Source: Thuidium tamariscinum (lineage: Eukaryota; Streptophyta; Bryopsida; Hypnales; Thuidiaceae). From it: a stretch of DNA of 64,000 bases. Positions 50,302 to 62,539 of the stretch are shown here, one piece after another. The stretch covers positions 40,763,682 through 40,827,681 of the forward strand of contig OX344749.2 in assembly GCA_947034885.2 (NCBI GenBank), read 5' to 3'. Made by a program: the position numbers and the translations under genes. The stretch's first letter is position 1. Every line of letters starts with the position of its first letter. The notes under the pieces were generated by a model that worked only from the letters and a program-made list of their open reading frames with translations, did no database searches and was not told the DNA's origin.

Positions 50302-50981
50302 ATTCATCTAGTGTCATTTGAATTTCATCCTAAGGTTTATAATAAATATATAAATTTCATCCAATGTATTATATTATCTATACTTTAAGTTATATTATTT
50401 GTTTTATTTGTCTTGTTTGTTATATTGAGATCTCAAAGCCATTCATCCCTCGTGGGTATTCATGGCACTAATAAAAAACCCTTTGCAAGGAAGGATGCAT
50501 AGACTTTGTTTTATGGCATTAGGATCTTTGCACTATATGTTTTTTTAGCCTTTTAAGAGACTATTTTAGGGCTATTTCCAAAAATTGTTCATCACATATT
50601 AAACTAGCCACTACCACTCTAATTTTTTTAATTGAATTTTTTTTCAAAAATTTGAGAATGTATAAAAAATTTGAAAATTGGTTTAGAAAATATTTAAAAA
50701 GTATTCAATAATTAATATAATTTGATGAGGTGATCTCTCAACCACATTAGTTTGCATATGTGGGAAGGTTCCCAAAGTTCTGTATAGCATTTCAAAAGCT
50801 TCCATAGTGTTTCCACAAGACTTTCAGGACCTCTCAGCCTTCTAGAGGCTTCAAAAACAATGTAATGGTGTAAAAGATATTATATTTCAAAGTTATGCAT
50901 TAAAACAATCAAAACTTTACTTCAACTTTTATCTTGAATGTAGCAACAATTAATATAGGACATACTAGTGCATACCTTAAG

Positions 50982-51275
50982 CATTAGAAGAAATCTGAGG
51001 CCTCCAAAGGTCCATTTCAGGGCTGTTCCATGAAACTATTCTCTAACTGCTGGCCGTTGTCAGGGCGGCATTTACCCAACCAAAAAAAAAAAAAAAAAAA
51101 AACTTTTTTTTTCTGGGTCTTGAAATATGAAAAAAATCCCCCCAAAAAAATTCAAATTTTTATTTATTATGTGGCACTCTCTCAACCACGTTGGATTTCA
51201 GTTCACGGGCCAGAAACTGCGTTCCCACAGTCTGGGAACCCGCAGTCTCCTAATGCCCTCAAATTTCTTCTAATG
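50982..51275. mobile_element. 294-bp MITE, family CATTAGAGG, copy 2 (inverted)
   Basis: The ends are CATTAGAAGAAATCTGAGG and, reverse-complemented, CATTAGAAGAAATTTGAGG. The interior is the reverse complement of copy 1: the CTGGCCGTTGTCAGG part matches GGCCTAACAACGGCCAATAG, and GTTCCCACAGTC occurs in both. It carries a long A run followed by a T run (about 51082-51112). Confidence 0.8.
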
Positions 51276-51454
51276 TTAGGTTGTTTTTGTAGTTTGATTG
51301 TTTGTTACAATGAGTTGTCTAAGACCAAACATTCTTTAATTGCATTTTAAGGTCTGCTACAAAGTTCTTTATAAGAAAGGATGCATGGCAGCTTTGTTAT
51401 ATGACATTTAGATCTATAGTATGAAAGATATTGAAGTTTGAGTTTTTCTATTAA
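51276..51454. other. Short AT-rich spacer
   Basis: Nothing recognised. Confidence 0.4.
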
Positions 51455-51670
51455 CAACGCTAGTATGTGAGCATAGAAGTGTGAGCCTAAGCATAAGTAA
51501 GTATCCAACACTCATTAAAGGTGTTTAGAACATAAACACTTATAATATAGGTGTTTAGAACATAAATACACTATAACCATTGAGGTGTCTATAATATAAA
51601 CACCTATACTATAGGTGTGTAGAATTCTAGGCTCATAGGCTCACACTTTCTATGCTCTCATACTAGCAAT
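51455..51670. mobile_element. MITE with ~35-bp inverted ends, family GCTAGTATG, copy 1
   Basis: The left end GCTAGTATGTGAGCATAGAA and the reverse complement of the right end (GCTAGTATGAGAGCATAGAA) continue to match through GTGTGAGCCTA. The interior repeats a TAGGTGTTTAGAACATAAA-type unit. A relative at 58628-58870 shares the interior and the terminal pattern and has a clear 10-bp target duplication. Confidence 0.82.
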
Positions 51671-53699
51671 TGTGGGATGTACATGCTTCATTTTGTGGCA
51701 TTTGAACCTACAATGTCAAAGGTATTGAATTTTGAAATTTTTATAGATTAAAAAATTAGAATTTTTTAAACTTTTATTTGAGTTGTAGCAATGGCACAGG
51801 GTACATTAATCAATACATTAAGTTAGGACGTTTGTTATATTTTGTTTGTTACAATGAGATCTCTTAGACCATCCATCCCATAGTTGTATTCTTAATAGCA
51901 TCAGAAAAGCCTTCAATGAAGAAGGGTATACAAACTTTGTTCTGTGGCTTTTCTATTCACACCAAAAAATATATTGAATTTCAAAATTTTGTGGAAAGGA
52001 CTGTCTCATGGTATTTAGTCCTACTATACAAAAGTTATTGAATTTTTAAGTTTTTATGAATTCATTTTTTTGTAAATTACTTTTATTTCTATTATGGTTG
52101 TAGTAAGGGGATAGGATACACCAACACAAATTAATTTTAGGAGGTCTTGCATTACTCCAATCTCTTGTACAAATTAGATTTATATATATAGCTAAAAGCA
52201 TTTATGAAAAGAAGAAAAGTAAAATTATTTAACCTAATTTCCATAAGGTTTACTTAGCCTCTATAATTGTCACCAAAATTATTTATGAATCCATTCATGT
52301 CAAATGGCAATCATATGGGCATGTACTTTATTTCAAGTCTTTAGAAAATTTGTCAACTTTAGAGGAAAATTCTATCAATTGGGGTACCAAATTAGAAAAT
52401 TTATTACTTAGAAATTTTATAAATTGGTAGTTCTAACTACATCTCAGGAAATAACCCATTAAGAAATGAAAAATGAAAAAAATATTGTGTGGAGTCCATT
52501 GTTTGTTTTATTGTCTATTGTGTGATTTTCTTACATATATAAGATGGCTTTTCTCAAATTAATCAATAGTTGTCTTTTTCCATATTTGACGGGGGGGAGA
52601 GGCAAGACCTAGAAACCTAAGAAATGCAATATGTATACCTCTTTAATATGTATATGCAATGTCCAATCCACTGTCCCTAACCAAATCTTATTGTAGATTA
52701 TTGTAATTTTTGTAATTTCTACAAATTTTCAAAGTCAAAAATGAAGAAACTTAAAATTATTACATTAAATAGGATATCCTTTCTATAGTGTTGTAGAATT
52801 CACAAAGAAATTTCACTTTAATAATTTAGGTCATAGACATTAACGAATGATAATGCATCATAATGATTACAATGCAAAGAAAACCAATTCATAAAATTCC
52901 AAAGTGTTGTATTTTTTTCTTATAAAAAAGTTTACCTTGTAAGAGATTAGTAGGAAATTTGATAAGTTCTTTCTTTTTGAAAATAAAAAGGTCATTTAAG
53001 AAAAAAAATTAATATATTGGTTTCATAATTGTGATAGAAATGATATGTAAATGTTCTCTAAAAATGAAATATAAATTTAAACCTCATATACTTAAACTAA
53101 AAATATAAAATACATTCCAAATGGAAATATGAGGTGCATTTCAAATTAAATAAATGGTTTTGCTAGGAGAGTTAATTTTTACAATGCCAATAAATGGAAG
53201 TAAAAACATGTAAAAGTAATCACCATTACAAGTGGACATCCTATAGGTAGGTTCAAAATTATAATTAATCAAAGCTCATTTTTCATTGTAGACAAAAAAA
53301 TTGTAAATTATTCAAATAACAATTAAAAATTTGAACTATTTTCTACAGCTTTTGTTGAGTCTCATTGAACATCAATAGGGCATTCCAAATTCACTTAGCA
53401 TGCACTTTTTGAACACTAATTATTCAACCATGGATTTTCAAAGCCTTGAACATATGTAAATCCAAATCAACCCCTTGTCAGATGAATAGAAGCAATACAT
53501 TTTACGCAAAAATCTGTAGAAACAGGGGAGTCAAACAAACAGTATAAGTGAGAGAAATAATCGAACCACAAAAATCAACGCAAGAGTATTAAAATACAGA
53601 CAATATAAAAGTACAGCAATTGATAGTTTATAAACTCCAACAGTCCAACCTCTCAAATAAAAGCCATCAAGAGTTAAGTTAATATAACAGAATAAGTCA
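51671..53699. other. AT-rich intergenic DNA and Orai 3' region
   Basis: No gene or defined element was recognised. The last few hundred bases should include the Orai 3' UTR. Confidence 0.45.
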
Positions 53700-56600
53700 T
53701 CAGAGTGTAGTTTGTTCAATAGGTGAAAGGTGCCAGCCGAATGGCAGACCCCCAGGATGGACTCGTGTTTCATGGTCCTCTAAACTCCGTATGTTGCTAG
53801 TCATGTGTGTACCCCAAGAATATTGTACACATCCCCAAACCACAATTGAAATTCCTATAATTCCTATAAACAAGCCTGCTGTGATAGGGGAGTAGGAGAA
53901 TTTAATCCACCCTATGGGCACGAGACTCGCTAAGAAAGACAAGACCCCCCAAGCAAACAATTGAAAGGAGTGTCGCCAGTCTGTCTCACATCTAATCCGC
54001 CAAAATGCTTCAAATGTTCGTCGTGGGAAAGGCGGCTTCAGAGCAGGGTTCTCTTTGTGATTACTTATGAAGGCCTTACACCTGAACACGTGAACAAGGA
54101 GAATTAGCAACAAGTTAAACATGAGCTCGCTCAATTTTCCAAATTTGCTGATTAAAAATCAACATCGAGAAAATTGCCAAGCTATAATTCATATACTTCT
54201 CGATTCCAAGGAGGAACAAAAACATATTACAGAAACATTGATATATGATAGAGAACTAAGGATATTGGCTACTTCGACCCCAAATCTCCCCGAAAACTGA
54301 CCTGAACATGAAGTCTTCCTCTGCTTCCTCGTTTACATACAGTTTGCCATTCTTCAATATGCTACCCAAGATAAGTGTGCATGTTACCATGGAAATTGTC
54401 ATGAGACCAACCACAAGTGCAGTCAAGACTCCGTAAAATGCTATCCATATGATTCCTACAGTGTCCGCGTCGAAACCGAATTGCGTAAGTGTCACCACAG
54501 CAAAGCCCGCAAAGAGAGCGGCCAAGCTTGACACTGCTTTCAGTTGCTCTGATTTCTCTTCAACATCCCTCCGATTCTTTTCCACAAATCTGCACAAAAT
54601 ATTGCGAAAAATAATCTCAGACATCATAGCAAGTGGTCCTGGCATGATTGTCCGCTAAGGAACAATTGGGCTGACTGATGTTCCAAAGATCAGCACGACT
54701 GACATTTAATACACTGACACCTGGTTCGCAAAATTCAAGAAACATCTCAGAATTCAAGCTATTCAGAAGCAAACATACCAGATCTAGCACCTAACATTTA
54801 TCCACTTTTGTCTGCCATTCAAGTTTTTTCAGTCTTTTGAAGCCCTACGTTCACTGCGGCCACACTTGTAGTGAAACCTCATAGGGTGGACAAGATGAAC
54901 AGGTACTAAAATGTCATTTGAAGTCCTTAGTTCTGGTGCTAGAAAACTCAAGGAAAGAAAACAGGGAAAGTACTTCATTCAGAATGAGCAATAAAATATA
55001 CCTCATCCAGAGATATCTGGCATTCTCCACATGCCGCTGCTCTATATCTTCCTCTCGCCATCTGCATGCCCACTTCCAAGTAAATGCCAGAATACAAGTC
55101 CACAATGAACAAAAATCATAAAAAGGTCAAGAAGCATGACATACTGGTCACATCATCTGGCCCAAGCACAAAATGACTTCTAGGTATTGAAAAAGGGTCT
55201 GCAAGTCTACAGTCTAAGTAACAGCTGCAACTCGTGCTAGTTTTCATACATGGCTTGAAAATACAAGCTGCAGAAGATCAGTATTGTAGGGTAGAAGACA
55301 CTAAACAATGAGAGACGTGTTATCGTCACCTATACTGACCCCAGCTACCATACACTCGGTTGGCCTTCAATTTACAAAAGGAGCAAGCATGACTTGGCTA
55401 GATGCCTATTCCCACTAATATTCAAATGAAAGTGGGGTTGCCTACTGTCACTTATTGTGTTCTACAACCTCCCACTTTGAAAATAGCATAAGAAAACCAT
55501 AAGTCATGATAAAAATTTAACCTCGACAAATGTGGCTCATGCACCCAAAGCAGTCTCTACTAATCTCCCAAGGAAAGTACACCTCACATATTGGTTAAGA
55601 TGCTAAAAGTGACGCAAATAGGATTCTCTACGTCAATTCATTCATTTAAAGAACTTTCTTTTATCAATTGCACAACGAATCCAACGTCTGCATCTATTTC
55701 CCTTGCCTTAAGAAATCACCAATTCAGTGACAAACTACAGATGTTACGAGTCTTAGACCCGAAGAGCACATGTCTGAAAAGGAGACACAAAAAAGCACCT
55801 GAGCTCCAACTCTCGCATATCTTTCTCTTGCTCGCGCCATTCCCTTTCTTCTCGTCTAAAATCGAGATCCTCACATCGCCACACCCGGTCTTCATCCCGC
55901 CAAGACCGATCCTCCTCTCGCCACTTGCTCGACAACCCCGTGTCGAAAGCAGTGAAAAGGACTTGCATAGCGTCCATGGCAGAGGACCCCATGATGCTCA
56001 ACTGCGGGGCTCGCGGCACCCGATGCGTGTGGCTTCGGAATGATAAAGAACTAGCTACACATGCGCCACAGCTCCCTGTGTAGAAACCAGTGCATAGTAG
56101 TACATCCTAAACGATCACCTTCTAATTCCAGAGCATACTCACTAAACGGCATGTGCTAATATGAAGGTCGTTCATTCCGGATATTGTCGTGTCCACCTCA
56201 CAGCAACTCTTTCCACACTTGATCGTCGTCAATTGCAAAATCAAAAATGGGGTCGGAGCATCCAACTCAAACCCTAATCGACCATCGAGCCTTCAGTAGG
56301 ACAACCAAATCCCAGAAGTTCCGGAGAGACTAACGAAAATCAGAAACCTTGCGCGTTTGTCACACACTAGCTGGAAATAGGATAGCAGCTACCCAAAAGA
56401 TACACGAATTCGAATCTGCCAAAACAGAAGCACGAGAAGCTCGCCACGATATTGTAACAAATGTAAACCTAGATTCTTAACGCATGCCAACGTCCATCCC
56501 TATCACAGATACACGGCGATGATTCTTCGACTCCATCTCTCCACCGGTCACAAGCCTCGCAAAATCACGCCGGTGAACGACAATTCGCAAAATCTAGCTC

Positions 56601-56817
56601 GCTAAATCCGCCAATCCACGAGAATTCAGTACTTCCTAAGACAACATACCCAATTACGGAAGTCTAAACCCTAACGTAGCAACTGCGATAAAAGTTCAGT
56701 TGATTGAACTGGAAGAGCGGGAATACTACTCACAGGTTTAGCAGGAGCGACCGCAGCTGGGGTGGAATTCGTGTGCTGCCTGAGATACCAACTCGGCATA
56801 TCGTCATGTCCAGCCAT
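53700..56817 (-). CDS. Orai-like (CRAC) calcium channel subunit, 5 coding exons
   Basis: Exons leftward: 56734-56817, 55799-56001, 55002-55061, 54302-54589, 53700-54081, with GT-AG ends and matching phases, encoding 338 residues. Orai proteins are tetraspanning plasma-membrane subunits forming Ca2+ channels. Evidence: a cytosolic basic/helical segment then TM1 (LAALFAGFAVVTLTQF, residues 138-153) followed by FDAD, aligning with animal Orai GFAMVAMVE and its DAD loop. TM2 is VLTALVVGLMTISMVTCTLI. TM3 ends SFLASLVPIGWIKF, matching FLAEVVLLCWVKF of human Orai1. TM4 is FIGIIGISIVVWGCV. The animal pore Glu106 position is Gln152 here. Residues 55-110 form a heptad array (see findings). The family is known from green algae, mosses and other non-flowering plants. 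Without a structure or transport test, channel activity is an inference. Confidence 0.85.
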
Positions 56818-57365
56818 CGTTCCTCTCCAACCCTAAACCACGGAATCTAATTGACGTAAGGCAGGTGCGAAACTGCCGACCCTAAATCCATGATGAAAAC
56901 GCCAACAGTCCTCAAAACGAACTAGACACAAAACGGTATTCTCAAACCTTTATTAAAAATTCCGAAAAAGCTAAGCCGGCATTGACAAAGCTTGGGGTGC
57001 AGACATGCTCTCTTGCGTATTTAGCGTCGTGTCGCACAAAGTTGGACTTCTCGAAAGCATTAGAACACTATAATCGCTCGACCTAAACCTTAATTTGGTC
57101 AATTTGAAACCGAAAAAGACAACGACGATTTGGTGAAAGCTGCGAAAATTGACACTCCTACACAATGGCAATGCGAAATTCACAGCCGCCCTGAATCTGT
57201 TAGCAGCCAGCAGGTTCCCGATCAAGCACGAGTAACTCAGAATGCCCCTCGAAAACCAATCCGCTTAAGCCTCCCCAATTCTAACATACTCAAGCACAGC
57301 TGTTGCAAGGATGAAGGAACCAGCTCCTAAGTCCTAACTTAAAGAAGAGAGTTTGACCTCTTAAT
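56818..57365 (-). promoter_or_regulatory. Orai 5' leader and promoter side
   Basis: This moderately GC-richer stretch lies upstream of the Orai start codon and extends to about 57350, where the sequence becomes AT-rich. Small overlapping frames (56971-57225 minus, 57130-57330 plus) lack domains. No core promoter element is assigned. Confidence 0.4.
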
Positions 57366-57494
57366 TCATTTTCAATCAAGTCTTTTTGTCCTTTAATACT
57401 TATATATGCAAAATAAAATTGAATAAATATAAAAATACAATGGTAACATTTATTTTAGTTTGTTCAGCATGTAATATTGAAATATCCCAACTAA

Positions 57495-57882
57495 GGGAGA
57501 AACACCCATTTCCGTCCCTGTACCTATTCCAGGTCCCTAGAGTGTGACTAAATGTGTCCATAAGCATTCATTAAAGTGTCTAACAAATGTTTAACTCTAA
57601 TTTGCTGACGCAATTGTAAGACACATGTATAATTTTCATTCACTGACAACTGATTTCAGCAGAGTTCAGTTTAGGGTACACCTATAGGATGGTTCCAGTG
57701 GTTTAGGGAGCCAACTCTTTGAAAATTTGTAGAAATTACATACTGATTCCCAAAAAAATTTATTTATTTTTAATATTCATTATTTTCTCTTGCTAATACT
57801 AGAAAAATATCAGTTTTAGAAAAAGATGCCTCCAACCATGCTGAATTCCTTATTCGGACGGTTTTGGGTGTTTCCACTGTAT
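57495..57882. mobile_element. MITE, family GAAACACCCA, copy 2
   Basis: Same orientation and order as 4819-5164, with about 40 bp extra near 57655-57705 (AGGGTACACCTATAGGATGG). The ends are GGGAGAAACACCCA and GGGTGTTTCCACTGTA. Confidence 0.82.
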
Positions 57883-58589
57883 ACTCACCAAACATTCTCT
57901 TTATACCATTAGAGAACTTGACTCGATGAAGGTTTTATTAAAGTTATATTGTTGCTTTTGAACATATGATGGATTTGCAAACAATTATTAGGACTATAAA
58001 TTGAATTAAATTATAGAAAATGGAATATAGGAGTTTTAATGTCATTTTTGGCATTGCCAAAACACTCTCAATGAGTGAAAATACAATTGTTTTGTACAAT
58101 TGTTTTTTGAGTGTGAAAGCCGTTATGGATCTTCAATTGAATTTCACTTCTACAAATAAATTATTCTGAAAACTAAAAATTAAAAGAGTACATAGAAAAA
58201 TTATGGAAAACATTGAAACAAGTGCACAAAGTCTCACAATTTGTTCATAAGTCGAACTTTCAAAAATTACATTCACCTTAAATAAATAAAAAGACAAAAA
58301 CAAGAAAATATTTGTATTTAATAAATAAAAAATTTGAATTCACTTCAAAAATCACTTTAATATTTTCAAATTAGTTAAATAAATCTTCAATATGACTTTA
58401 AGAATACAAAAATAAAATATCCTAAACAATGTTCAATGCACTATATATATTTCAATTTAATGGTAAATATTCTTATTTTATTATAATAATTATTTATTAG
58501 GATATTTATAAATTAAAATAATTAATTAATCATTTAGCACTATTGAAGAAAAAAATCAGTAGTCATAAATTGGTATATACATAAAAAGC
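57883..58589. other. AT-rich intergenic DNA
   Basis: Nothing recognised. Confidence 0.45.
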
Positions 58590-59460
58590 TTTGAATCATT
58601 CCAATTTGATTAATGAGATGAAAGTTACAACGGTGTTAGTATGAGAGCATGAAAATTAATGGAAGCTTATGAGCCTTGAGAATGTATATAAGATTATAAG
58701 TAGGTATCCCACAACTATTGAAGGTGCTTATAACATAAATACCTATAAATATAAGTGTCTATAATATAGGTGCACTATAATTACAAAAGGTTTCTATAAT
58801 GTAGACACCTATACTATAGTCTTTTAGGCTCATGGGCTCACAATCTTAAGCTCACATAGAAGCAACCCTCATGAAAGTTATGTGGAGTTTTAGTTTGAGG
58901 GTAGTTATGGATTTCCTACTCTATAATAAAATTTGAAGTCCTTCATTTAATCCAAATTTTTAGAATTTTTGACAAAAATAAAAGCACTAGGTGTAGGCTT
59001 ATTAATATAAACAAAATTACAACCATTGGGATTGGCATTTTTCAATTGTATAATTGAACTCTGAACAATTTAATAGTATTATATCATTCTCTACTTCTAT
59101 CTACTTACCATATTTTCCCAATGTATTGTACAATTCCAAATGCTTTGAAAATTTTCAAGCATATTCACAACTGGCTTTGAAGATTGGATTAAAAAGCACC
59201 ACCATTTTGGGCATTTTTGAATAAAAATGTGACTCTATAAAGTGCAACTTCCCAAGTTTTCATAAGGCCTTCAAAAGAATTTTAATTATATCAATTCAAA
59301 TATTAATATCTTGGCAATTTCCATGGTAGAAAATTTTGAAACTTTTTCACATCTTTTTAAACTAGCATACTACAAGATCCCACTATTACATGTGTAATTT
59401 TTTTTCTTTCTAAAATCTAGTTCTTGTACTAGAAATGGCAATTATGGTAAAAACATAGTC
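58590..59460. repeat. Dispersed long repeat, copy B (interrupted by a MITE)
   Basis: Aligns with 12865-13500 once the insertion at 58628-58880 is removed, giving about 620 bp of shared sequence in the same order and orientation. Confidence 0.85.
58628..58870. mobile_element. 243-bp MITE, family GCTAGTATG, copy 2, nested, with perfect 10-bp target duplication
   Basis: The target ATGAAAGTTA occurs directly before (58618-58627) and after (58871-58880) the element, and once in the uninterrupted repeat copy at 12895-12904. The body shares the TAGTATGAGAGCAT start and the TATAATATAGGTG interior with the copy at 51455-51670. The ends have decayed more than in that copy. The 10-bp duplication points to a Mutator-like source. 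Confidence 0.88.
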
Positions 59461-59699
59461 AAAACCATTTAGGGGTTAAAAAATAATTATTGCAAGGCCT
59501 ACGAATCACAAATAGGGACTTGTGCCAAATTTTTTTTGAAAATTCATAAGTAATTCATAAATACTTCAAAAATTATGAAACAATCGACTTGTGTTAGATT
59601 CCTCATTTATTTCTCTTTACTGAAAAATGAGTGAAAAATATTACCATCTAAAAAAATACATAATAAAGGCAGATTAGGCCTTAAATGAGTGGTTTCTAA

Positions 59700-59871
59700 G
59701 CCTCTTACCTAAACTAGATGATAGTTTGAGTGGTCTATGGAATTAACACTTTGAAAAATCATAGAAATTACATACAACATCTGAAAAATCTATTTTTTAA
59801 TAATATTCATGATTTTCACTCACTATACTGATTTCTTTATTTGGACAATTTTGGATGCTTCCATTGTACCT
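59700..59871. mobile_element. MITE, family GAAACACCCA, copy 3 (truncated)
   Basis: Matches only the 3' half of the family: GTGGTCTATGGAATTAACAC, AAATTACATAC, the TTTTTAATAATATTCATGA tract and TGGATGCTTCCATTGTACC. The left end is missing. Confidence 0.65.
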
Positions 59872-59915
59872 CTTCTTTCATCACTTTAAAGTTTTTGTCA
59901 TACTTTGGAGTGAGA

Positions 59916-59980
59916 CCCGAAAAGGAGAGGGGGGGAGAGAGAAAGAGGGGGATGACGCTTTTGGGGGGGGTCATAGTTAT
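59916..59980. repeat. Purine-rich low-complexity tract
   Basis: G/A-rich run (GGAGAGGGGGGGAGAGAG type) followed by a G8-containing stretch. It is a possible site of assembly or polymerase slippage. Confidence 0.6.
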
Positions 59981-61379
59981 AGTCATAGTTGTAGTGGAAT
60001 GTAGCTATATTGATTTTTCTTGGGGTGCATGCATCTCTAATTTCCACTAATTGCAAGTGACAATAACTATTATATGAAAAAAATTAATTTGTAAGTGAAA
60101 AACAATTCCAGTGCACCTTAATATGCGTTATCAAGACATTTTATCAATAATTATGAATTCCCAAAGAACTAAACATAAGTATACAATAGATTGTAATCAT
60201 ACTTTCGAATTGATTCTAATTATACCAATAATTGATTCCAATTATACCAAATTCATTTACAATAATTTGTTAACTATTGAAATTTGCACAACTCATTAAT
60301 GTAGCAATTCAAGGTATTTAAGATAAAATCAATTACAATATTGTCAATACTATTTTCAATATATCTTAGGTAGTGTGACTTCATCTTTCTTTCATATTCA
60401 CTTCCATCTAAAGTTTTGCACTAAGTTGAGTACTAGGTCAATATGTCATTCAATTACTATGAATTAGTCTTCCACTTCATCAAACTTTTCTACTAATTGA
60501 ATTAATTAGTATTGTATTAGGCAAGAATTAAAATAGAGGTTTCATTATATATTAAAGTTCACTTTATTTTTATTCAAATTCATATATTATATATGAAGGT
60601 CAATTTCTACAAACAACTACTAAATTTGAATTCTACATTAAAATTTTATTAAAAAAAAGATGCATAGCCATCTTCACTACTAACATGTCTATGTTATGTA
60701 TAAATTTTCACATCATTTAGACCTTATAAAAGTCACATAGCAATTTTATGATAATTAAAAGTTATACAACATTCCTCTTGATAATTTCTGAACTCATTAT
60801 AAATTTCAACTCAATTAGAGTTTTCTTCCTCCTTCAAATACATCTTGATATCATATTATACACCAAGAGGGAAATTATTTTCAACATCTTTAGGGATTGA
60901 TTTAAGATCCACACACCTTAAAAAGTTGCCAACATCTTTTAGAAGTTGATTTTTTTCTAAGGTGCATGCATCTTAAATCAACTCCTAAATGATGTTGGCA
61001 ACTTTGGCAAATTCATGATTCACATATTATGTCAACAAATCAATATTATAGACAATATTGGAGTAAATCACTATACCTTCATCAATTAACAATGTTGCAA
61101 AGGATCAATTATTTCTTGATCTAATCTATTGCGTGTTTTCAGATATCAAATTAAATTGAAAGAAATGCACTTTCAGATGCAATGCAAAGATACATGCTTT
61201 AAAAGTACATGAATACTTTTTGATACGAGATCATTCCAATTGATTCTAACCACAAATCTCAATATCTTCTCTTTTGGTAAAAACTTCAAAGAAACAATGT
61301 TTATTTTCTTTAGTACATCAACATTTTATTCAAAACACCTTTGTTTTCCAATGGTTACTACAAACAAATGTTTTATTTA
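59981..61379. other. AT-rich intergenic DNA
   Basis: Nothing recognised apart from a local inverted pair near 60910-61010 (CTTTTAGAAGTTGATTT against AAATCAACTCCTAAATG). Confidence 0.4.
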
Positions 61380-62000
61380 TTGGCCTTCGACCAAATAGAG
61401 AAGTTTTTTGTTTTTTGTAAACCTCGAGTTTATTTGAAGAGAGTAACCCAAAAGCAAACAGCAAAAAGCCAAGGACGAGGCCTTGGAGATAAGTTCACAC
61501 AATAAGCATAAAACACAGAACCACAATAATAACCCCACATGAAAGTCCCACAAGCCAAATTCTTCAATACCAAGTGATGTCGTATCCTTGTCACCAGCCC
61601 AAGAAGGGGGTACAGAGCCAAATATTGTCAAACTTGCAGAGGAATTTGGGAGCCTTAGCTAGGAGTCTAGCACACAATTGCAAGGTCTTGAGCCAAGCCG
61701 TCCTAGCATGATCCAATGTTGCTTCCCAGATAAGTCCCTCTAGTTTGGCTAGAGTCCGGGTGAAAGAGCCAGACAGATCCCTTGAGTAGCGACCACAAAA
61801 AAGAGGAGGCTTTCACTGACAAAGGCTATATGTGAGGAAGTTAAGTAGAACATTACTTGAAAAGCAAGTCAATGCTAGGAGAGCCTCTCGTAGCCTCTCG
61901 AAGCGCTGCTGCTTGCAACTATGAGGTCAGCTTCAAGGGAGCACTGTGCACATCCAAGATTTCACGAGTTGAACCTTTCTCAAACAGAAGACATTGAATT
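61380..62000 (-). other. Coding-like relic of unknown origin
   Basis: This is GC-richer than its flanks and reads best on the minus strand. Frame pieces include TLAKLEGLIWEATLDHARTA and TAWLKTLQLCARLLAKAPKF, broken by stops, plus an 84-codon frame at 61377-61631. I cannot assign a family. A decayed transposon protein is the likeliest explanation. Confidence 0.35.
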
Positions 62001-62539
62001 TCAAAGGATTATGGACGAAAAATTTAAGGAGAACAGGAACAGTAGTAGAAAGCAGGAATCATGCCCAGGCTGGTATGCCATAGTTGTGACAAACATGCAC
62101 ATCGTAGTAGTGTGCAAGTAAGATTAGGTCAGCTTATAATGTTACCTTTTCCAATTGCTGCTATCCTCAGAAAAATCATTGTGTCAAGTCCCGATTGAAG
62201 TGTTCTTATACCGAAGTTCGAGGGCGATAGTTTCTAATCAGCAGTCATCAACAGTGGAATAGAACGTTGATTGCATCTATACAAAGATTTGACTCTCATA
62301 CCATCACTTGGAAACTTGAAATGAAATTTTTTTGAGAGATTCCTAGAGTATACAGTTAACGAAAATACAGTACTGCTTTATTGATATCGAATGTCTCTTC
62401 TAGCATCTACACATGAGACGCCGTAGCTATTCTCCTAATGTACTTAAATTATGCGCTACTGCAGAAGAGTATCGAGAAACGCGCTCACAGTACCTTCACG
62501 ACAGTCTGCCACAACATAGGGAATGAATTACAACTACAC

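Noticed and set aside
55591-56043. 150-codon + frame across Orai exon 2
   Set aside because: It is antisense to the heptad-coding exon. The minus strand has splice signals and homology; this one does not.
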